Assembly (NCBI RefSeq): GCF_003945595.2
Contig: NW_024104173.1
Span: 248,001-312,000 of the forward strand
Direction of reading: 5' to 3'
DNA: 64,000 nt
Origin: Pipra filicauda
Lineage: Eukaryota > Chordata > Aves > Passeriformes > Pipridae
In this document: piece after piece, positions 49,330 to 61,600 of the stretch
Layout: each line of letters starts with the position of its first letter
How positions within the stretch are numbered: position 1 is the stretch's first letter
Program-made: the position numbers and the translations under genes
Notes under the pieces: generated by a model
What the model was told of the DNA's origin: nothing
The model's database searches: none
The model's input: the letters and a program-made list of their open reading frames with translations, nothing else

Positions 49330-49879
49330 TGTGCTGGTTTAAAAGTTAACCAGCAGGGGAAATGAACTCAACTCAAAAGAGAGACTACAAGTCAGAATAA
49401 CAATTTAATAAAATAATACATTAAGTACAATTATACAAACAAACAATTGGTCTTAACCCACAAAACCCAAATGTATAACCCAGCACCCTGGGGCATGAGC
49501 AAAGCGGTGTTCCTTGCCCCCCCCCCCCCCGAGTCCAAAGTAAAGGGAGAGGGGAAAAACCTGCTGGTGGGAGAGCTGTTGCAGTCTGGGAGAGATGTGA
49601 GCTGCAGTCCGGTTGAAAGCGGTGAGCTGCAGTCTTCCTCTGGATCCCACCAGGTAAAAAGGTTCCAAAACTCCAAGTTTATATATTCTCCAGTTCAGGC
49701 AGGAATGCTCAGTCCTCCCCTCAGAGCGGGGAATTCCATAAAAGGTTATGAGGACAGGAACACCTACAGGCCTCTACTGTTAACAATTTCTGGGAAATGG
49801 CATGGAAGGCTATAGAATACACAGTTTTGGGTTACACCCATACCATGATGAACTGGTCTCAGCTGTCCTAACTAGGACA
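49330..49879 (-). mobile_element. Solo LTR with perfect 5-bp target duplication, minus strand
   Basis: The element runs from TGTGCTGGTT to CTAGGACA and is 550 bases long. It is flanked on both sides by ACTAT (49325-49329 and 49880-49884). TG...CA ends plus a 5-base duplication are the marks of retroviral integration, and 5 bases is typical of ERVL-type elements. On the minus strand an A/T-rich polyadenylation region lies near the right-hand (3') end and a C-run (G on minus) interrupts the middle. No internal genes remain, so the copy is the product of LTR-LTR recombination. Confidence 0.9.
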
Positions 49880-49884
49880 ACTAT

Positions 49885-50224
49885 AAAGTGAAAATAAAAT
49901 TAGGAAATATATATAAAATTCAGTTTTCTGTTTCAATACAGAAATATATTCAAATATGTGACAGACCATCCTACCAAAAAAGCCCCAAATATTGTGTTAC
50001 AGTAATTAGTGTTGAAATAGATGATTTGGGGTTTTTTGGTAGTTTGGCTTTGGTTTTGTTTAGTTGGGCTTTTTTGCATAGTGTGATTTTTAATCCATTT
50101 TTAAATTGTCTTTTCTTTCAATTTTCTAATTGGTAGAGAAAGTTTAATTCATGTTCACACAAAACCATTCAGCAAATGGTCAAATATATATCGTGGTATT
50201 TAATGAAACAGACTCACTCTCTAC
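49885..50224. other. AT-rich spacer, no gene seen
   Basis: Short AT-rich stretch between two repeat regions. The 82-codon plus frame in it is hydrophobic low-complexity and unsupported. Confidence 0.5.
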
Positions 50225-51700
50225 CTGGTGTGTGTGGGAGTGTTTGTAGGACTAAATGCTAGCTGCCTGGGAGACCAGTGTGAGCGCATGTGGAATACCA
50301 ACAGAGATCAGACAGGAAATGTAGGTGCCCCCAGACCTGTGGTGTCAGCAATTGGAACAAGTAGATTCTCAGCATCCATAGCTGGAGATGCCAAAATTTT
50401 CCTGAGCATGTCATTGTTTCATTAAGGGTATAGAAATTTGGCAGAAAATAAACCCCACTGCAATCCAGTCAGATCTCAGAGATCAGAGGGTCTGGATGTG
50501 GCAGGGCTTAATTTCTGATTATAGCCACTTCAGCGCTATCAGTCTGGTCATGTTCAGTAAGAACTTTCATGAGAACAGGTTCACAAATAGTGCAGTTTCA
50601 ACACTGTGGGTCTGGTGGTGTTCAATATGTACTTGTGTGATCCCAGATTCATGCACTGTACAATTTACCAAGCCAATACTATAGGTCTGACCTAGTTCAA
50701 TAAGAATTTACACAATCCAGAATAAAAGATAACACAGTTTATTGAAACAACAGGAAAGAAGGTTCAGGTTTGCCAGTGATGAATGCACTAACTGCACAGT
50801 GTGAATGTATGTCACAATAGAAGGTATAGTAACAGAGATGTATTAGCACTGTAGGTGCCCCTGGACTGTAATGTCAACTACTGGAGTGAGTGGAAGTCTC
50901 AGGTTCAGCTACTGAGAGAAACCAGGGCAAGTGAAGTGACTGAGGGGCTCGGTTACTGCAACTGGAGTAGGTAGGACCATGGGTAAAAGCCCGTGGGCCT
51001 GATACTGGCTGACAGGGGCAAATGTCTGTACCTTCCCACAACTGGTGTGCATGGAGTGTGCGTATCTGGCAGCAAACTTCGAGCTGGAATAGCCAGCAAG
51101 TAGTGGGGGCCTGGGTCCAGCACAGCATATCAGAAGGGCAAGGTTCTATCCTGGTGTGCCAGGGAGACTTGCAAATGTAGAGTATATGTGGGGCAAGTGT
51201 CTGAGAATTGTTTTTTTCCAGAGAGCACCAAGCTGGATCAGTTGGCAGGTAGGGGGCCTGTGCAGTGATTAAGAGGACCCATGATCCTAGCAGGGGAGTT
51301 GGACAAAGAGGTGTACTGGTGTTTGAAGCATCTGTGAATGTGCACATGTTTGTGAGCTTGGAGGGTTTGTGAGTGCTTGTGAGGGCAAGCTTGTGAGGGC
51401 CTGCATTAGTGATCTTCAATCCTGAGCAGATGAAGAGGAGGAAGGGGATTTGTCTATGCATACTAATGCTTTATAGAAGTCCAACATGTAGCTAGACATG
51501 TCAGTGTCCTCTGTGTGTGTGTGTGTATGTATGTTGGCTACATGTTCAGTTTGCTATTGGTTGAACCTGCAAATGAAAGCAGGAGTTGTGTCCAAGGCCT
51601 GAGTCCACAGGTTCACCAGACAAGCATCCAGCTTCCTTCCAACAAGAGTCCTGAACCTGAAGCTGCTGGAGGTGGTGGCTGGTTCTGACATTCCTTAACA
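50225..51700. repeat. Decayed LTR-like repeat region with internal repeats
   Basis: This region is GC-richer than its flanks. The segments from about 50321 and about 50852 are alike ('gtaggtgcccc' followed by 'gac', then 'gtgtcagcaattgga' versus 'atgtcaactactgga'), about 531 bases apart. GTGTGNNNG-type phrases recur through it. I infer an old retroviral LTR or similar repeat. Ends and orientation are not resolved. A 195-codon minus frame at 50874-51461 has no motif that I recognise and follows the repeat. Confidence 0.35.
51512..51533. repeat. Short TG microsatellite
   Basis: A run of about nine TG units ending in tatgtatg. It lies within the decayed repeat region. Confidence 0.8.
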
Positions 51701-51740
51701 ATATGATTGTGCTGATATTTAGAGAAACTTTGGCTCACAA

Positions 51741-52250
51741 AATTACAGAATCATTTAAGGCTGGAAAAGACCTCCAAGTTCATGGAATCCAACCTTTGAC
51801 TGATCACCACCTTGTGAACTAGACCATAGCAATAAGTGCCACATCCAGTCATTTGTTTAACACCTCCAGAGATGGCGACTCTCCCACTTCCCTGGGCAGT
51901 CCATTCCCATGCTTAACAACCCTTTCCATGATGAAGTTCTTCCTAATGTCCAACCTGAACCTCTCCTGGTGCAGCTTGAGGCTGTGTCCTGTTGCCATCT
52001 TGCTAGTTGTCTGGGAGAAGAGCCCGAACCCCACCTGGCTACAAGCCCCTTTCAGGTAGTTGTAGAGAGTGATAAGGTCAACCCTGAGCCTCCTCTTCTT
52101 CAGGCTAACCAAGTGCAGCTCCCTCAACTGCTCATAAGACTTACCCTCTAGACCCTCTAACCCAGCTTTGTTATCTTTCTCTGGACACCTCGACGTCTTT
52201 CTTGAAGTGAGGGGCCCAGAACCGGACACAGCACTTGAGGTGCAGCCTCA
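51741..52250 (-). mobile_element. CR1 LINE 3' fragment, minus strand
   Basis: The plus strand begins with the reverse complement of a CR1 3' tail ('cagaatcatttaaggctgg') and continues through the 3' untranslated region into the polymerase C-terminus ('gaagtgaggggcccagaacc'). The subfamily differs from the copies at 14.1 and 18.6 kb. It is truncated at about 52250, where a CR1 in the opposite direction begins. Confidence 0.85.
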
Positions 52251-53056
52251 AGTGCAATGATGAGCTGGAGAACTGGGCCAAGAGGAATCTTACTAGTTTC
52301 AACAAATGGAAATGAAAAGTCTTTCACCTGGGGAGGAACTAACATGAATCAGTAAAGGCTGGGGACCAACAGGCTGGAAATCAGCTTGGCAGAGGAGGAT
52401 TGCAGGTCCTGATGGACAATAAACTGACAATAAGCCATCAATGCACCCTTATGACAAAGGTGGTAAATAACCTCCTGGGTTACATTAGGAAGAACAAAGC
52501 TACCAAGGTCACAGGATGTGATTCTTCCTCTCTACTCAGCCTCGGTAATGCCACATCTGGAGCAATATGTCCAGTTCTGGGTTCTCCAGTACAAGAAAGA
52601 CATGAACATATTAGAGTGAGTCTAGAGAAAAGCCGTGAAGATGGTTAAGGTACTGGAGCATCTGTCATACAAGAAGAGGCTGAGAGAACTGGAACTGTTT
52701 AGCCAAAAGGAGAGAATGCTCAGGGGGGAACTTATTAGTGTCTGTAAATACTTGCAGAGAGGGTGCAAAGAAAATGAAGTCCAGTGATGGAGGCAATGGG
52801 TACAAATTGACCAACAGAAAATTCTGTTTCAACATCAGAAAAAAAACTTTTAGAGTGATAGTGGCCAAATTATAGACCAGGATGCTCAGAGAAGTTGCTT
52901 TGAAGTTTCCCATTCCTGGAGATATTTAAGCCTGACTTTGCACAGCCATGAGTAACCTGCTATAATTGACCCTACTCTGAGCAGGAGGTTAGACTAGATG
53001 ACCTTCAGAGACACCCACTGATCTTAACTATTCTGTGATTCAATTATTCTATGAAG
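52251..53056 (+). mobile_element. CR1 LINE 3' fragment, plus strand
   Basis: Polymerase C-terminal sequence ('ccagttctgggttctccagt' is the clearest phrase) leads into a CR1 3' end with 'agactagatgaccttcagag' and the tail repeats 'ctattctgtgattcaattat'. The frame is broken. With the preceding minus copy it forms two CR1 ends pointing away from a shared junction. Confidence 0.87.
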
Positions 53057-54354
53057 ATACCCTAAAATGGAATTTTTTTCTCAAAAGTACAAACTTTATT
53101 TTTCACATTAATTAGTGTGAATCAAGATCCTAAAAAGCATAGAGTGAAGTTATGCTGAAAAAAAGAAATATGTTAAAGAGGACACAGTAAGAGTGCAAGA
53201 GAAAACACTGGCTATGTCATGACAAGATCCTTAAAAGGAATCTCAAAGTCAAAATAACTTAGCCACTCTGATGACCTTCTGTCTGTTAAAATATATGAAT
53301 TATTGTGTTCTATTTTACTATTAATAAGTGTCTGTGCCAAATAGCCAGCTATTACACTAAATAATTTAATGTATGGAACTATGCACACATGTATAGAAGA
53401 TTTATAGGAAGACAATCAGAAACTAACCACCAGGAAATAAGATTACTGACCCTGAGAGAAGAGGTATATGAAACTTATTTGAGGTGATTAAAATTATATT
53501 ATATGGTGTGAAAAAACCCTTTTTTAAAAAATTTTCATTCACGTACAACTGCATCAGTTGAACTAAAGGAAAACAAAAGGAATAAAAGTAACAACCAAAG
53601 ACTTCAGAAACTGTGCTATCTTCCAGAATTTTCGTAATTTCAAATACATTTCAAAAAGCACTCTTGTAACCATTCAGTATGTCCAAAATTCATGTTGAGA
53701 AAAAGGTTGGCAGAACTCAGGACATTTTTGATTGCTTTAGTTAGGGCTTTCTATAGATAATAAGGAAAGTAATTTACTTTTCAATATGCAAAATATGGAG
53801 AAAAACACTGTTCATAGCTGGCTGGAATTTTTGCAGCTTTTTAGCATTTTGCTTTATTCTGGAGGTGGAGTTGCTAACTCTCTTTCATTGGAATATCAGA
53901 TATTATACAAGATCAGAGCAACAAATAAGAACATACAAAATATAATTGACATCCTCACCCCAAAAGAGATCGAGTCAAAATTATGCAGTACATATTGATC
54001 AGGTTCATTGAGTCTAAAAGCAGCACAAGCAGATATCTGAGGCAGCAACTTAACACCATATCTAATGAAGCTGTTATCTATATCTTATTTGGAACAAGGC
54101 ATGCTTATGTAAAAATCTCCAGTACTGTGTAATTATGGCCAAAAACCATCTGAGACATCCAGACAGAGCTGTCAAGTATGGCACAGGTTTTTCTGAAACA
54201 GAAATTGTAGGACAATTAAAGTAGCAAGGACAACTTCTCAAATGGTAGTAAACTCTTTCTCATGATGAAATGAATGCTACCCATCTACATGTAGAGTCCT
54301 TACTGAACATATCTGGTGTATAACTGGGAGGACTGTCGACTTCCCTGAGTGCAG
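53057..54354. other. AT-rich spacer, no gene seen
   Basis: AT-rich DNA without recognised repeats or genes. A 70-codon plus frame near 53786 has no supporting signals. Confidence 0.5.
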
Positions 54355-54610
54355 AGAGACCTTGCAGAGAGATCTCTACAAATTGTAGAGATTGGCAATA
54401 ACCAACCATATGAAGTTTATCAAGGGAAAGTACCAGATTCTGGACCTGGGATTGTGCAACCCAGGATGTTTGTACAGATTTGGGAATGAGATGCTGGAAA
54501 GCAGTGTCATGGAAGGGACCTGGGGGTCCCGGTCAACAGTGAGTTAAATACGAGTCAACAGTGCCCTGGTAGCCAGGAGGGCCAATTGTGTCCTGGGGGG
54601 CATCAGGCAT
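54355..54610 (+). mobile_element. CR1 LINE internal fragment, plus strand
   Basis: Degenerate CR1 polymerase region, seen in 'aagtaccagattctggacct' and 'aagggacctgggggtcccgg'. It stops at 54610, exactly where LTR sequence begins. The CR1 3' end is not found after the LTR. Confidence 0.72.
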
Positions 54611-55082
54611 AAGTCAAGGACTTTGCAGTTTCCCATGCTCTGCCACTGAGCAGGTGCAGAAGAAGCTGCAAGAGGACCATGGACAGGACAGCTGATCTGA
54701 ACTAGTCCAAGTTATATTACATATCACAGAATGTTGTTCTCAGTGTATAAACTGAGGGACTTGACCAGGAGTCACTGGTCACTGCTTAGGGACAAGATGG
54801 GTATTGGTCAGCAGGTGGTGAGCAATTGTATTATACATCGTTGTTTTTCTTGGGTTTTATTCCTCTCTCTCTTTTCTTTTCATTACTGTGATTACTATTT
54901 GTGGTGTTATTATTATAATTAGTATTATTGATATTATATTATATTTTGTTTTGTTTCAATTATTAAACTGGTCCTATACCAACCCACAAGGTTTACTGCT
55001 TTTTTTCCTGGTCCTTCTCCCTGCTGGGAGTGAGCAAGTGGCTGCTTGGGGCCAAGTTGCCAGCTGGGGTTAAATCATGATA
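54611..55082 (+). mobile_element. Truncated endogenous-retrovirus LTR, plus strand
   Basis: Same family as the interrupted LTR at 20653-21738, in the opposite orientation. It begins inside U3 ('aagtcaaggactttgcag'), has the TATA-like 'gtgtataaactg' at about 54746-54757, then 'gtgagcaattgtattataca', an ATT-rich stretch and the ending 'gctggggttaaatcatgata'. The 5' part of U3 is missing, and no target duplication is seen. Confidence 0.78.
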
Positions 55083-55674
55083 TCTCATCTTAATCTTATC
55101 TTGAGCCAACTGCTCTCCATCTCTGTAGGCTTGGCTGAATGTTCCATTAGCATTGGAAATAGAACCAATAGCTGAATATCATGCTGTCTGCTTTTATTCA
55201 AGCCCATCGTGATGTATTCTTAGCTTTCAGAGTATAATGAATGTGAGTGATGATAACACAGGACAATGCAGATGAGACTAGGAGAGGAGTGATTAGACTT
55301 GCACCACTTCAACTCTGTGAGAAAAATACCTGTTTAAAAAAAGGACTTCTTTCCCTCTGAATTTTGAAATGTCTTTAATTTTCAGGATTAGAAAAGGTTT
55401 CTTGCACTATATCTGGTTCTTTCTGGAACTTAGGAGTTTCTGTTCCCTCCTTTCTAGACAATTCCTTCAATATTTCAGGAACCTCTAGTATAATGTTTCT
55501 CTTTTTGACCAGATATTCCTTCCACACTTAAATACCATTTTAATTAAACCATAATAAAGATAGATAAATTGCTTAAGAATTTTAAGTTTCTTGACATGGA
55601 GAATTAGAATTATGAGAGTTTGTTTTTGAGAGAGAAAAAGATACTACTTACTCCAGACTAAAAGACAAACAAGA
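55083..55674. other. AT-rich spacer, no gene seen
   Basis: Short AT-rich stretch between an LTR and a CR1 fragment, with no supported feature. Confidence 0.5.
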
Positions 55675-56310
55675 TAATGTGCCCTCACAGCAAAGACAGT
55701 GAATGTTATCCTGGGCTGCATTAAGGAAAGTGTTGTCCATGGATAAAGAGAAGTGATTTTTACCCTTTATTAAGCACTGGTGAGACCATACCTGGAATCT
55801 GTGTCCACTTCTGGGCTCCTCAGTACAAGAGAGACATGGACATACTGGAGAGAGTCCAATGAAGGACTAACGAGAGATGATCAAGGGACTGGAGCATTTC
55901 TCCTATGAAGAAAGGCTGAGACACCTGGGACTCTTCAATCTAGAGTAGAGAAGGCTCAGGGCGAATCTCGTCAATGTATCTAAATATCTGAAGGGAGGTT
56001 GTTAAGAGAAATGAGACTGGCATTTTTTCAGTGGTGTCTAGTGACAGGACCAGAGGCAATGGACACAAACTGAAACACAGGAGGTTCCCTTTGAGCCTCA
56101 GGAAACACTTTTCCACTTCTGTGGTGACTGAGCATTGGCACAGGTTTCACAGAGAGGTTATGAAATGTCTCTCTTTGGAGATATTAAAAAGTCATCTGAA
56201 CATGTTCCTGAATAACTGGTTCTAGGTGTCCCTGCTTCAGCAGTGTGGTTGTACCAAATGATCACTAAAGGTCCCTTCTGACCTCAACCATTCTGTGGTT
56301 CTGTGAGTCC
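55675..56310 (+). mobile_element. CR1 LINE 3' fragment, plus strand
   Basis: Polymerase C-terminal sequence with 'tctgggctcctcagtacaag' and 'gagagagtccaatgaaggac', then the untranslated region and the tail 'ctcaaccattctgtggttct'. Stops and indels break the frame. About 0.63 kb of 3' end remains. Confidence 0.88.
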
Positions 56311-57899
56311 AAAATCTTGGGTCTGACTGTGCTACAAAACAAATATTATATAAATCCAAGCCATTCCCTTTATATAGGAATAAAGGTGTAACTCATTTAC
56401 AGTATAATTATACTGTAGTATAATTAGTATAGCATAAAGATAGATTTCTTTTTTTTACCATCATCTATTGACAAAGCCAGTAGCAACTGCAATACTTCAA
56501 TAATAGCATATGATGAATTAACTCACTTTCACATCAACCTCTAGAAAGCAGGTCTTGTGATACTTAAGCATTTTAAAGGAGTTTGGGTTTACTTCTGCAT
56601 AAGTTTGAACACGTTAACCACAGTTTTGGAACTGTTCTCGATTCTACCACCTTCTCAAGTTAACAGCTCTGAGCTGAGGAGACTACAGTGGGTTTCTTAG
56701 GGTGTTCATGCAATCCAAGACGAGTAATCTGACATTTAAATTCAGAGGATATATATGGGAAAAGAGCTAAAGAAACTAGTTTAATTTACTCTGTACTAAG
56801 TATTTATGTTTAAGAATAAGACAGTATTGTTCTTTCATTGAAGTGAAAGCTACCTTAAAAGAATACTTTCACATCCAATTCTTTCAAGGGAAGATGATAC
56901 ATTAACTGCACAAAAGATTAGTTCAATTTTTACATTATATTAATTTCTTCTTACTTGTAGCAAACTGACTGGGTCTCACAGTAATATGTTGTTGGTAATT
57001 GGCATCCATTTGTTATACTGACTCCATAACCTGCATTTAAAAACAGGTTCATTTTTTCCTTTAAATAAATAAGGGTTTTTTTCAGCTAATCTCAAATGTC
57101 TTAATAAGTCAAAAATTCAAAACTGGATTGTATGACTTGCTTCTGTTATTTCCATTCTCTCACATTCTGTATTGTAAAAAAGGTTAGTTATGCATGTTTG
57201 TGTTACTGTTAAGTGACTTATTTTCACCAGTTTTAACTGATTTGGAGGAGAGAGGTTTTTTTTTCAGTATAAATGTGGAATAACATTTACACTGAATGCT
57301 AATGGAAAATTGAGCATTATTAGCCAGATGTTCATTCTTCAAAATAAAAATGAAGAAAAAAAGGAAATGAGGAAAAAAATTCTGAAGATGAAATGTCTTC
57401 AAGCTAGGTGAGCTGGAGGTAGAAGTCGCAAGCACGTAACAATAGACTTGAGAAAACACAGCTAAACAGTGTGTTTGAAACATACCAATATCTTGAAAAG
57501 AAATTAATCAGATGTGAAATGAAATTCCATTCTGAAAAATAATGTGTACCACTTCATTACAGGTCTAGTCTTTGGATGAAGCAATTGGCTTCCTTGGAGT
57601 TTGAATCTGGTTGCAGTTCTAGGTACTGTTTACTCCTTCAAGCACTCTGTACATTTCATGTATCGGGCTTCACTGACTCTGGCTTTCACAGCTCCCAACA
57701 CACTGCACACTCAGACTTTGGACCACTGAACACCACTGACACAATGATATGTCAAACACTGTGGCATGCAACACATAGCTTTGCCATCACACTGAAATCA
57801 CTAGTGTGGTAAACTCAGACATGATTCTCAGAGAATCTTAAGCTCTTTGAACTGAAAAAGAAAACCTCTCAGAAAAGACGATATACAGGATGATAAACA
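56311..57899. other. AT-rich DNA, no gene seen
   Basis: AT-rich. It contains an 18-base perfect palindrome, acagtataattatactgt, at about 56399-56416. No coding frame with splice sites was recognised. Confidence 0.5.
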
Positions 57900-58022
57900 G
57901 TGTAGACAATTGTAAAACTCCGGGCCCCAAGAACTGCCAGCTCACAGGATTGCCTAGGAATTTTACTTTAATATATAGATATAGGGTTCTTTAACACCTC
58001 AAGATATTAATATACTATTAAT

Positions 58023-58138
58023 CCACAACGCTTAAGTCAAAATCCAGTAAACCAGCAACACTTAAATCAAGATCCAATACACCAACAACACTTAAGGCAA
58101 AATCCGACCAATTCCACAACATTTAAATCAAGATTAAA
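58023..58138. repeat. Four-unit tandem repeat of about 30 bp
   Basis: Four imperfect units of about 30 bases, each with 'caacacttaaatcaagatcc' or a close variant. The tract sits just outside the inverted copy of the R repeat and may belong to the same element. Confidence 0.8.
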
Positions 58139-58284
58139 TCCCTCCAGCTCCAAACCATCCCAAGCATCAAGAAAGGAGCAAAGAAAGAGATCAGAGGGAG
58201 CAAGAAGAGAGAAGGAGAAAGAGGGAGAGACAGATTATGCATCTACCACCAAAGCCTTATAGAAGACCAGCTCTCACAAGTCCA

Positions 58285-58640
58285 ATGGCAGGGCTGCAAC
58301 ACAAGGTAAACACATGCCTTTGGTTTTATCTGCTCTGGTCCCTGTGGCCAACCCCTCCAGGTAGGGTCTCTGACCCACCAACCACTCTGGCGTTCCAGAC
58401 CAGGGTGAGGGGCAGTGTCCTCATTGTCCCTGCCAATCTGAGCTGGATGAGGGTCTGCAGGAGGTGTGGTGTGTTATAGTCTTCCTGGGTTGTTGGTGAC
58501 TGACAGCCATTCCAGGCCTTCCCCATGTGGGTCCCAGGGGCTGCCATGAGAGACACGATGCCATCCCACCTCCGTGAGGTTTGACCCATCCCTTCCCCCT
58601 CCACACACTCAGACACACACTCCCCACAAGTTGGTTCTGA
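58285..58640 (-). repeat. Inverted third copy (R3) of the repeat that borders the MROH block
   Basis: On the minus strand this matches 31021-31350 along its length: 'ggagggggaagggatg', 'aacctcacggagg', 'gaccagagcagataaaacc' and the end 'ccctgccat'. It is clearly more diverged from R1 and R2 than they are from each other. No MROH sequence accompanies it, so the repeat is an independent interspersed family. Confidence 0.82.
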
Positions 58641-61600
58641 CCCATTAATAACTGGTCTGGTGTCTAACATTGCTTGCTGACCAAGAATAGCTTCTTGATA
58701 TGGGTTTCTTCAGGAATACAAATGTAGGTTCTCCTCCTGTCTCTGTGTTTCAGTCATTCTCATGGCCAAGAGACATCCTACTTCTAACCAAACATGAATC
58801 CTTTTTAAGCATGAGTCCACTCTCTTCTTGAGCATTTCTCTCTCTCCTGATTATTCAGTATTCCTACAGCTTTGATTTATAGCTCATTTCATACTGTGTT
58901 CTCAAGGCACCAGCCTGGCTTTAAGGACTCCAGAAGGTGATGGTGTACAGTGGAGGTAGGCACTTGAAGGGCAACATTGCCTCAATTTACATGTTGTAAT
59001 ATTTAGTCCTGAATTCCTACCAATATTCAGCATTATGCAGTATTGAAATTTTGACCTTCCAGTGAACATCAGTAGAAAGGTTTGTTGGTATTAAATAGTC
59101 AATGAAGAATTACTCAAAAGTGAACTTCTTCCCACTTATCTACGCTTCTAAGAGGTACTTGTAGTTTTCAACATTGTTTCTTACTATCAGCCTTCCTTCC
59201 TAAAACTTTTTTCCTGTTATTTCTCTCATTCAATTCTCCTTATGAAAAGTTACTATAGTTTTGTCATATTGCATGACTTTACATTTTTTTTGCACAAACT
59301 TTAAACATTTCTCAGAAGATTTTGCTCATGACTCTATTGCACTTTACGCAAGTAAGAGGACTACTTGAGACTGAGGTCTGATCAACACTGGCATAAATTA
59401 CAGAAGAAAAAGGACAAGAAACATTTTAATTTTCTCTATTTAATGTTGATAAAGAAAGACTGATGCCTTTTTTCCCCCAAATAACATCTCTCTGAGACAT
59501 ATTCATGAAAAGATTTTCTTTCTTTCTTTTTCCAGAAATAAATATTTATAAATGACCATATTATATAAATATCTGTAATCTTATGCGGCAAAACCTGTGA
59601 TTCATTTACTTCTCAAGCTAAAGAGAACATAAAGATTTCTGTAAGATGGTGATCTGAATGAATCACTAAGAATGTGTCATAAGTTACTGATGTTGTTACA
59701 TAGAATGTCTCATCTTTGGATCATAATGTCACAATATTTTTTAACGTTGATTGTAATGGGCACTTCAAAATCTGTTTGAAAATTGCTATACTCACAGTCA
59801 GCTAAAACTTGAATAACTTGACTATAAACCTCAAAGTATTTCAGAATAATACAGTAAATCAGGAAAAAGAAAAACAACAAAAAAGTAGTAAATTAAAGTT
59901 GCATTAAAAAAGTAACACAAATTCTTAGTCAATTATCTATGATAGGCATTTTCAAAAATAAAGCTTTAAAATTATTTTAATTTCTAAATATAAAACTAAT
60001 TTAAATCCATATCAAGACTTCCTTTGACTTCTATTGCTTCATCAGAGATATTCTTCTTTCACTGTTCATATACAGACTGCCTTTATCAGTAGTTTTGTTT
60101 GCCGTTTGCCATTTCCTTGTTACCCCTAGAAATGGGTGAATACACTTTCAGTATAACCAATCTACCCATGAACACAAACATTTTCTCCTTTAGGATTCTG
60201 AAGTGTCTCTTCTATGTATTTCATATTAGTGTCATCTCAGATTAACAGAATTTTTTTTTTAAATAGAAGTTTGACATAGGCAAAGTAGTTGCTGGATAGA
60301 AACAAGACTTCACTAATGTTTGAACTGTGACACAAAGGAGAAATTTCCGCCTTGTAAGTCCAGATGGTCATCTTGACCATTTCTAAATTTCATGGTAGAC
60401 ATAAAGACATTGCATTTTCTTATTGTACATCAAATGTGTCAGAAGAAAACTAGACCAAGGAAAGAGAGAGAAAGGGTGCAAAACAAGAGATTATTTGATC
60501 TGGATGATTATGCGACCAGGACCATTAGTCATAGCATAAAGTGTATTTATCTAGCAGTTTAGATGTAGCCTTATTAAAATTGCTTTAATTATTGAAAATG
60601 AAAAATAGGCTGTTAATTTCTTTGCACAAAGGTCTTTAATTTCAATGCAGTTTCATCTCACTTTAGTTAAATGTTTTTGTTGCCTGAAATGTAAACCTAA
60701 AATCTCAGAGTTAGAAGTAATAATCTCACAATTAAGAATTTTTTTGTCTATTATGAAAGAAACAACGCAATATTCCAAATAAAAATTGCATGAATGGAGT
60801 ATAGAGAAACTACTTAATTTGTTTATAATGAAAGAAATGCACAGCTTCAAAGGAAGATGTATGTGTATGATTTGTCATCTGGATTGTTCCACCGCTCTGT
60901 ATGCAGCTATGGAGCAGCTTTATATCCTTATTCATCTATTGGCATTTATGCATTTGGAACATTGAGAAGATATGCAATGTAAAAACTGTAAGCTGAAACA
61001 TATTTAAAAGACAATAAGCCTCTCAAGTTTATATGCTAAATGTTGCATCATGAGCACAGAAAGGGAATTCTTTCTCTCACCCTTCCTCTCCCCATTTCAC
61101 ACTACTTCAATTATTGCACCGATACAATCATTGAAAATAATAAGAGATGCTAACTTCATCCTAAGCTCTCCAGATTTCTTCATATTCACCGAGGAGCTAC
61201 AGTCAGAGAAATACAATGAAAAAAAGAGGGTTGTAGAACAAATAAAGTAGGATGTTGCTTGAATTCTCTTTAGTGATTTCTGTTACCAGTGACAATAAAG
61301 GAGATAAGGAAACTGGTCTTCCCAGTCTGTAGTAGTTTTTCACTAGGACATACTCCTTGCTAATATTGAGAAGCAGATACTAAATGAATATTTTCTTCAT
61401 TAAGGTTGAAGACAATTATGATATGAAATGATAGAACATGACTAAGAAGACATCCTATTTTAAGGAAACCTGAAAGATATCCAAAGTGCTCAACAACAGC
61501 AAGAATTTGCAATGGAAAACATTTTCATTGTTGATGCCATTAAAAACAAATCACAGTATTGCTTTTGTTTATCTCTTTAGTTAATAATCAACTTAGCATA

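Noticed and set aside
50874..51461. 195-codon minus frame
   Set aside because: It lies wholly in a decayed repeat region. The His/Pro/Thr-rich translation has no recognisable domain.
58021..58138. CRISPR-like spaced repeats
   Set aside because: Contiguous ~30-bp tandem units without unique spacers, in eukaryotic DNA.
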